A stretch of DNA of 13,717 bases. It comes from Pelagophyceae sp. CCMP2097. Taxonomy: Eukaryota > Sar > Pelagophyceae. Made by a program: the position numbers and the translations under genes. How positions within the stretch are numbered: position 1 is the first letter of the stretch; every line of letters begins with the position of its first letter. The notes below the pieces were generated by a model. The model was not told the origin of the DNA, searched no databases, and saw only the letters and a list, made by a program, of their open reading frames with translations. Where the stretch lies: the NCBI GenBank assembly GCA_026770575.1, contig MU657164.1:927018-940734 (forward strand), given 5' to 3'. This document shows positions 8,151 through 13,717 of this stretch, piece after piece.

Positions 8151-11100
8151 TTAAATCTCGGCGGCGGCACTCCGCCCTTGAAATGGCCTAATTGGTTCGC
8201 CGAGTCGAAAATGGCCCGGGTGCGGGGCGGTGTTTACGTCCAAAAATTCGTCGCGTGGTCGTCGAGGCGGAGGAAAACGGCGTCGAGCGGGTTGGCGCCT
8301 AATTTCCGACAGGCATCTCAGTCGCCGGTCCGGGTTTTCAGAAACGGGTTTTCGCCGGCGCGGGTTTTCGCAGACGGAGTTTGACGCGTCGTCGCAGCGG
8401 TGGTTGCATTCGTTCTCGGGGCCTGCGCATCGTGCTTTGCGGCTTTGTCGACTTTACCAAATCGACGGATTGGCCGTATCCGCATCCGCATCCCTTTCGA
8501 CGGACGCCCCGCCTTCTCGTCGGGCGCGGCCTCGCACCTTGCCAGAGTTCGATGACCATGACCCGGCGGAAGCCGGAGGTTATGGGCGAGACGCAGTGGT
8601 ATTTGAGACTGGGGAAGATGAGCACGTCGCCTAGAATGATCATGAACGACCCGCGGGCGCTCGCGCCCTCGGCATCGACGCCGCATTGCGCCTTGCTTGA
8701 AGGTATGCCGGAGGAGGCTGCCGTCGGCTTCCAGCGTTTCGAAGTTGCCGCCTACGGCAACGTGCGGAGGGCATCGTTTTCTACGTGCGGAGGTCACATC
8801 TTCTCCGCTTCTCTGCTGCCCCGTCAAAGCCACCCGCGCCCGAAACCGGCGAGGGCCGTCGGCAAGCGGCGCACTCGAGCGTCAAGGAGGGCCGTCGGGA
8901 CAGCGAGGGCCGTCGAGATACGGGCCGTCGACAAGGGTTGCGTCTCGAGGTCTGCGTCTCGAGGGGCCCGTGCCAAAGGCCCCGTGTCGAGAGGGCCCCG
9001 TCTCGAGCGACCGTCTACGAGACCCATCTCGAGCGACCCTTTACAAGGCACGTCGATCGTGTGGAGGCAACGTCTGCAGTGCCCGTCTCTAGCGCCCGTT
9101 TAGAAAGACCGTCTCGAGGGCCCTTTTAGAGGACCCTTTTAGAGGACCCTTTAAGAGGACCCTTTTTGAGGGCCCGTGCTGAAGGCTCGTGCAGAGGGCC
9201 AGTAGAGAGTGCTCCGTCTCGAAAAATCCGTCTCGAGCGCCCGACACAAGCGCTCGTCTCGAGGGCCCGTACAGAAGGCTCGCATAGAGGGCTCGTCTCG
9301 AGTCCGTCTCGAGGAGCCGTATAGAGGGACTGTACGGAGGACCCGTGCAGAGAGACCTCCTAGAGGTTCCGTCTAGAGGAGCCATAAAGAGGGCTCTGTC
9401 TATAGCGCCCGTCTCGAGGACCCATCTCGAAGGATCGTAAAAGAGCAACCGTCTCGAGCGACCGCCTCGAGCGCTCGTGCAGCCCGTCTCGAAGAGGTGT
9501 GTAGAGGGCCCGTAAAGAGGACCCGTAACGAGGGCCCTTACTGAGGCCCAGTCTCGAGCGCCCGCCTCGAGCGCCCGTGCAGAGGGCCCGTCTCGAGGAG
9601 CCGTTAAGAGGGACCGTACGGAGGACCCGTGCAGAGAGACCGTCTAGAGGGCCCGTCCAAAAGAGCCGTACAGAAGGCCCATCTCGAGGTCCCGTTATAA
9701 AGGGCCCGTCTCGAGCGCCTGTCTCAAGCGCCCGTGTAGCCCGTCTCGAGGAGCCGTCTCGAGGAGCCGTGCAGAGGGCCCATACAGTGGCCCAGTCTCG
9801 AGGGCCCCGTCTTCACGTATGAAAAGGCCCCTCTCGAGCGCCCGTTTCCAAGGCCTTTCAGAGGGCCCGTGCAGAGCGCCCGTACAGAGGGACCTTATAG
9901 GGGAGCCGTCTCGAGCGCCCGTCTCGAGGGCCTCGTCTCGAGGGACCGTACAAGATCGCCTATCTCGAGCACTCGTCTCGAGCAATCCCCGCAAAAGCCC
10001 GTGCAAAGGGCCCGTGCAGAGGGCCCGTGCAGATGGACAATATTGAGGAGTCGCCTCGAGCGATCATCTCGAGCGACCGTCTCGATGCCCCGTCGAGAGT
10101 GTCCGTGCAGCGCGCCCACCTCGAGCGCCTTCTGCAGCCCGTCTCGAGGGCCCATCGAGAAGGTCCGTCTCGAGAGACTGTCTAGAGGGCTCGTACAGAG
10201 GGCCCATCTCGTGGGATCGTAAAAGAATACTCATCTCGAGCGCCCGTCTCGAGCGCCTGTCTCGAGGGCCCTTGCAGAGGAATCGTAAAGAGGGCTCGTC
10301 TCGAGGTCCCGTCTCGAGGGCCCATCTCGAGCGACCATCTCGAGCGACCATCTTGAGTGCCTCGTCGCGAGCGACCGTACAGAAGGGCCGTCTCGAGCGG
10401 GCGTGTGGAGGGAACGTCTTGAGTGCCCGCATCGAGCGCCCCTCTCGAGAGCCCGCCTCGCGCGCTCATGCAGAGGGCTCGTGCAGAAGCCCCGTCTCGA
10501 GGAGCCGTACAGAGGGCACGTCTCGAGGCCCCGGTACAGAGCGCCCTTCTCGAGCACCCATCCCACAAGGGCTGTCTCGAGCGCCCGCGCAAACCGTCTC
10601 GAGGAGCCCTATAGAGGGCCCGTAAAGGGGCCCGTGCAGAGGGCCCGTCTCGAGGGCCCCGTCTCGAGTGTCCGTTTAAGAGGGCCCATCTCGATCGACC
10701 GACTCGAGGGCCCATGCAGAGGGGCCATACAGAAGGACCGTCGTACACAGGGCCCGTCTAGAGGAGCCGTATTTAGGACCCGTACGGAGGACCCGTCTCG
10801 AGCGCCCATCTCGAGCGATCGAGGGTCTCTTCTCGAGCACCCGTAAAAGAGCGCTCGCCTCGAGCGCCCGTCTCTCCTCGCCCGTGCAGAGCGCCCGTGC
10901 AGAGCGATCGTAAAGAGCCGTCTCGAGGGTCACTTCTCGAGGGGCCGTTAAATAGCGTCCGTGCAAGCGCCCGCCTCGAGCGCCCTCTGCAGCCCGTCTC
11001 GGGGAGGCGTAGATGGCACGTCAAGAGGGCCCATGCAGAGGCCCAGTCTCAAAAAGCCGCGTAGACGTGCTGAGGGCCCATACAGAGGGCTCTCCTCGCC

Positions 11101-11706
11101 CTATTTCGAAGCTTTTGCGGGCGCACCTTCGTAGTCGCCGTCTTCAGAGAGCATACCTGCGAGCCTTCGTTTCGAGACGCTCCGCATTCGAGCCCCGCCC
11201 AAAGTGGATCCCCGCCTGGGGTGGTCAAAGCCCGCAACAGGGTGGAGCGTACAGTCGACGGTTACCGAAGAGCCGAGATCAAAGTGCGTCTGCTTTTGAA
11301 GTTGCGCACCGGGCCCGTACTCGTGGAACTCGACGCAGCGGATCTTCGCCGAGGCGGCGTTGCCGCCGAAGTGCGAAGCGTCGGCTTGGAAGGCGAGGTT
11401 TGTGAGTTTGTCGAGCAGTTCAGGCGCGACGGCCCGTGCCAACCCCGCGGCCTGAAGGTAATACGTCCCGTGCTCGCCCTGCACCTCCGAGGCGTGCGGC
11501 GCGTTGGCGGCTAAATGTTGTCTGCGCAGAGCGTGGACCGCTTTGATGTCGTCCGGAGTGAGGAAGGCGGGCGCCCGCTGAACTCGTAGGAGCTGCTCCG
11601 GCGGCGCCACGTCGGATTCCGGCCGGCCGCGGAACTCCAACGCGGCCTTGGCCAGCGCCGAAGCGGCCGTGGCCGCGCCCGTGGCAAAGGCGAGGCGCGG
11701 GAGCAT
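8151..11706 (-). CDS. 2-oxoglutarate/Fe(II) oxygenase (P4H-like), five exons
   Basis: Predicted exons in coding order: 11706-11253, 11156-11127, 8751-8692, 8630-8538, 8422-8151. They total 909 nt, 302 residues plus TAA. The fold is the double-stranded beta-helix of prolyl-4-hydroxylase-like enzymes, which couple decarboxylation of 2-oxoglutarate to hydroxylation of a substrate. The iron triad is H141 and D143 in QTHFDLGSSVTVD and H193 in PSLKYHCVSPITSG; R203, ten residues after H193, is the likely 2OG-binding base. Other family motifs: EHGTYYLQ (78-85), CVEFHEYGPG (124-133), EDGDYEGGNFETLEADG, MVIELWQGPE and NHRC. All four junction phases agree. The start is the first ATG after an in-frame stop at 11815-11817. 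The Ala-rich N-terminus could be a targeting peptide, class unclear. About 80 Arg-rich residues follow NHRC; the family usually ends soon after, so the true 3' end may differ. Intron 3 (8631-8691) uses a GC donor. The substrate cannot be told. Confidence 0.85.
8752..11126 (-). other. Intron 2 of the oxygenase gene, 2.4 kb, minisatellite-filled
   Basis: Donor GAAG|GTGCGC (11127/11126), acceptor CCGTAG|GC (8752/8751). Joining them completes a Gly codon and gives DYEGGNFETLEADG, a contiguous family motif split exactly at the junction, which is strong evidence for an intron and against a broken gene. The other introns of this gene are 96, 61 and 115 bp. The bulk is a 13-bp tandem array. Confidence 0.85.
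8850..11095. repeat. 13-bp minisatellite, consensus near CGTCTCGAGGGCC
   Basis: Five consecutive exact-length units align at 10297-10361 (CGTCTCGAGGTCC, CGTCTCGAGGGCC, CATCTCGAGCGAC twice, CATCTTGAGTGCC). Two main unit types alternate irregularly: a CGTCTCGAG type and a CGTGCAGAG or CGTACAGAG type. Nearly all CGTCTCGAG-type units carry the palindrome CTCGAG. Many overlapping frames on both strands are open because stop codons are rare in the unit; they give Arg/Ser/Pro/Gly-rich translations and are not genes. This is the longest array in the window, wholly inside an oxygenase intron. Confidence 0.88.
11157..11252 (-). other. 96-nt in-frame intron (intron 1 of the oxygenase)
   Basis: Donor GACT|GTACGC, acceptor CTCGCAG|GTATG. 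The length is divisible by three and contains no stop in the gene's frame, so ORF calling reads straight through and inserts 32 residues between VTVDC and MLSEDGDYEG. Removing it gives the spacing seen in the family between the HxD motif and the EGG motif. Confidence 0.75.
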
Positions 11707-12514
11707 GAACGCCTTGACGGCGCGGCGTGCGACTTCTCTTGGCGACGCGCGTGCGACGCAGGACAACGCGCCGTCGAGGCCGCCTCGCGGCGCTGTGGCG
11801 GTCGGCGGCGGCGCTCAGGCGGGCCCGCTCGCCGAAGAAGCCGCTTCGTGTGTGTTCAGTGACGCACGAGGTCCCTTGTCATACCGCTCTCTCCAATGCC
11901 CTTTGTCATAGATCTATGAAGGCCCGCGTCCTCAAGACCTTGGACCTCTGGAGAGGGAGGGCCCCGAGAAGGGTCCAGGCGGCGTACGAACGTCTCCGTC
12001 TGGGACCCTATTCAAACGTCTCTGTCAAACGACTGGGGCCCTATTCAAACGTCTCCGAATAAGGTTCCTCTGTATCGAGTCCTCGTGCAGGACCGTAATT
12101 GGTCCGTGTACGGTCCTTGTCGGTTCGCCCCAATCGGACGCTGTAGCGAGCCCGCTTGGAGGGCCCGCTTTGAGGGCTCGTTTGGAGAACCGAGGACCGG
12201 GGCGGGACCGTACTCGACGCCCTACGAAGTCGTCGTCGCGGGTATCGCGCCTCCGCACAGCATGCTAGTCCGTGGATTTATAGAGCATAAAACCTGCGCA
12301 TCGTCGGGTTGGTCGCGGGTCGGGGACTCGCGGGTCGGCGGGATGGCGGAACGCGCAAAAGGGTTAAGCGTACCCACCGTTGCTCCTGGGAGGCGCTCGG
12401 GGACTCACGGCCACGGGCGACTCAATTCGCTCGGGGCCCGCCTCGGCACGCCGGCTGCGAGGAAGTTGTCCGCGAGTCTGTCCGCTGGAACCCGGGGCAT
12501 GCGGGGATCGTTTG
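11707..12514. other. Oxygenase 5' flank, unassigned
   Basis: No gene is recognised; the frames at 12085-12564 (+) and 12025-12258 (-) carry no known domain. CCCTATTCAAACGTCTC occurs at 12006-12022 and again at 12039-12055 (33-bp period). A short run of GCCCGCTTGGAGG-like units lies at about 12149-12187, a small outlier of the minisatellite family. GCGGGTCGG-type motifs recur near 12300-12345. The oxygenase promoter should lie in the left part of this interval. Confidence 0.35.
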
Positions 12515-12720
12515 ACCGCGCAAGTACGCCTTTGGCGCTCGATCGCCACGTCATCCTTTCGTAGCACGGCACGCTGACCAGCTTCCAGCCACCTCTTGCA
12601 CTCGGACGTGCCGTCGAGGGCGCGCGCCGAAGCTCCATCCAAGGTGCCCGCGAGGTCATGTGTACCACGACGTGTGTCGAAAGAGACTCGTGCCTCTCTG
12701 TTCTTGACCTCGCACTTCAA
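12515..12720 (-). pseudogene. Decayed RAP-domain duplicate
   Basis: On the minus strand this stretch aligns with the RAP domain of the intact gene at 13061-13717. ARALDGTSECK matches TRALDGTSKSK, HDLAG matches HYLAG, and in another frame GWKLVSVPCYERM matches GWTVVRVPYFEWM. The switch of frame follows a deletion of about 17 bp at the ERLLRRL position; a second deletion of about 5 bp lies near the domain end (RSSAK versus RSSAEREA). The central FDGPTH of RAP reads FDTRRGTH. At DNA level several runs are nearly identical, such as GGACGTGCCGTCGAGGGCGC. With no intact frame, this is a relic of a tandem duplication in the same orientation as the live gene. The N-terminal helical repeats are not seen here. 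Confidence 0.75.
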
Positions 12721-13060
12721 AGTCGGGGAAGGGCTCGGGGACTAGGTGGCTTCCCCATCGAGGGTATACACAAAAAAGGCTGCGAGCGTTGGAACTGAGC
12801 CGCCGACGGGACATGCCTGTGATGTGACCTTTACAAGTACGGACCCACTCGAGTGACTACACTCAATGAGTGGGGAAGCCAACGACAGGTCGGCGTACGC
12901 CACTCGTGGCGTCCGTCCGCCCTCTCCTCTGGGCCCACTCGACCTTTATTGCCATCACCTCTCCAGTTCTCTCTTGCCGGGATACAAATAAAAACCCTCA
13001 TGCCTCATACACTTGTCTTCGCAGCCGGGGGCGTTTCGGGACTTATGGGACCGAAAATCG
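12721..13060. other. Spacer between RAP gene and RAP relic
   Basis: No gene is recognised on either strand; short plus-strand frames (12853-13071, 12870-13241) partly overlap the RAP gene antisense and have no domain. It should contain the 3' UTR of the RAP gene. No array or RNA gene is visible. Confidence 0.4.
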
Positions 13061-13717
13061 TCATATTTTAATCTTGCCGCGCAAGTACGCTTCTCGCTCG
13101 GCGCTCGACCGCAGCTTCATCCATTCAAAGTACGGCACGCGGACCACGGTCCAACCCAGCCTGCGGAGCAGCCGCTCCTTGGACTTGGACGTGCCGTCGA
13201 GGGCGCGAGTCGAAACGTCACCCGAGGCGCCCGCGAGATAATGCGTCGGGCCGTCGAACTCGACGGCGAACTTTGAAGCCGGGTGCGCCATGTCGAGGCT
13301 GATGCCCTCAGCGGTAACGTGCTCGAACTCGTGCGCCCACCCAATAAGGGAGAGCGCCGCCGACACGTCGCGCTGCGCTCGAGACGGGGTCGGTTCTCCA
13401 CGGAGATGCGCTGCGCGGAGCGCCGCCTCGTGCCGACTCAAAACCAAAGTCAATGCGTGATGCGGCGACTCCAGTCGGAGATGGACGTGGACTTGGTGCA
13501 GCTGAGAAAGGTTCTCGGGACTGAACTCGCTGATCTTCGCTTCGATGCTCGCAGCAATCGCCTCGAACAACGCCGGCGCCTCGACGCCCGCCGTCGCATA
13601 AGCCCACACGGTGTTCGCGAGGTCTTGCGGGTTGAACGTCGCGATCTTCTTCGGTGCTTCTGCGGCTATGGCCTTGTACAGCGCCGGCGCCTCGACGCCC
13701 GCCGTCGCATAAGCCCA
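13061..13717 (-). CDS. RAP-domain protein with 37-residue repeats (5' end beyond window)
   Basis: The frame is open from the right edge to TGA at 13061-13063; 218 residues are visible and the N-terminus lies outside. Visible residues 1-60 hold the end of a run of 37-residue helical repeats (unit WAYATAGVEAPALYKAIA... with FNPQDLANTVW), like the heptatrico- and octotricopeptide-type repeats of organelle RNA-binding proteins. The C-terminal RAP domain covers about 150-216: FAVEFDGPTHYL, TSKSKERLLRRLGW and VVRVPYFEWMKL with terminal YLRGKI. RAP proteins typically act on chloroplast or mitochondrial RNA (processing, stability or translation); that role is inferred from the family. The GTG at 13607-13609 is internal, not a start. 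No intron is visible in this part. Confidence 0.9.
   Translation of the reverse strand, partial: WAYATAGVEAPALYKAIAAEAPKKIATFNPQDLANTVWAYATAGVEAPALFEAIAASIEAKISEFSPENLSQLHQVHVHLRLESPHHALTLVLSRHEAALRAAHLRGEPTPSRAQRDVSAALSLIGWAHEFEHVTAEGISLDMAHPASKFAVEFDGPTHYLAGASGDVSTRALDGTSKSKERLLRRLGWTVVRVPYFEWMKLRSSAEREAYLRGKIKI
13571..13717 (-). repeat. 36-bp identical repeats inside the RAP gene
   Basis: The 36 bases at 13571-13606 are identical to 13682-13717. The offset is 111 nt, exactly 37 codons, the length of one protein repeat. They encode WAYATAGVEAPA in both copies, while the DNA between them differs from what follows. This points to recent repeat duplication or gene conversion. Confidence 0.85.

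Noticed and set aside
9089..11024. Many overlapping open frames on both strands
   Set aside because: All lie in the 13-bp array inside the oxygenase intron; composition follows the repeat unit and starts are mostly non-ATG.
8850..11095. CRISPR array, because of regular short repeats
   Set aside because: Units are 11-13 bp, directly adjacent, degenerate and without unique spacers; the setting is eukaryotic and intronic.
11101..11766. Oxygenase start at the TTG at 11766 and end at the TAG at 11101
   Set aside because: TTG is not a normal eukaryotic start; the first ATG is at 11706. The TAG lies inside the repeat-filled intron, past a phase-compatible donor at 11126.
13116..13401. Second minus-strand frame overlapping the RAP gene
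   Set aside because: An out-of-frame shadow of the RAP coding sequence.

Overview
The window reads as nuclear DNA of a GC-rich unicellular eukaryotic alga. The reasons are split genes with spliceosomal introns, a RAP-domain organelle RNA-binding protein with 37-residue helical repeats, an inward-rectifier-type K+ channel and a 2-oxoglutarate/Fe(II) oxygenase of a type common in algae. The wording of the RAP repeats resembles pelagophytes (Aureococcus/Pelagomonas-like), but a dinoflagellate or other stramenopile cannot be excluded from sequence alone. No bacterial operon, tRNA, rRNA, CRISPR array or recognisable transposase was found.

Layout, left to right. 1-1191: unassigned DNA with a pair of similar GC-rich hairpins near 551-660. 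1192-4556 (+): an inward-rectifier K+ channel (Kir) that I could rebuild as eight exons giving exactly 312 codons including stop; its second intron (1805-3604) is 1.8 kb of tandem minisatellite. 4557-6085: intergenic or intronic DNA, mostly tandem arrays. 6086-6904: non-repetitive island with one WD40-repeat exon (+). 6905-7800: another array. 7801-8150: short convergent gap with a possible further WD40 exon. 8151-11706 (-): a 2OG-Fe(II) oxygenase rebuilt as five exons, 303 codons including stop, whose second intron (8752-11126) is 2.4 kb of minisatellite. 11707-12514: unassigned 5' flank with short direct repeats. 12515-12720 (-): a decayed, frameshifted duplicate of a RAP domain. 13061-13717 (-): the 3' end of an intact RAP-domain gene that runs off the right edge.

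The unifying feature is a family of related 11-13 bp minisatellites (core close to CCGTCTCGAG, plus a second motif built on CCTTGCAAGG) that fills the long introns of two unrelated genes and both sides of the WD40 exon, and makes up roughly half of the window. Most long open frames in these arrays are artefacts of the repeats. The arrays left of the WD40 island are inverted relative to those on its right. Outside the long introns the other introns are short (46 to 232 bp). Donors favour GTGCG, and all eleven inferred acceptors are AG followed by G.

The genes do not form a pathway. The recurring organisation is ordinary protein genes interrupted by minisatellite-filled introns, in a window that would be badly mis-annotated by ORF calling alone.
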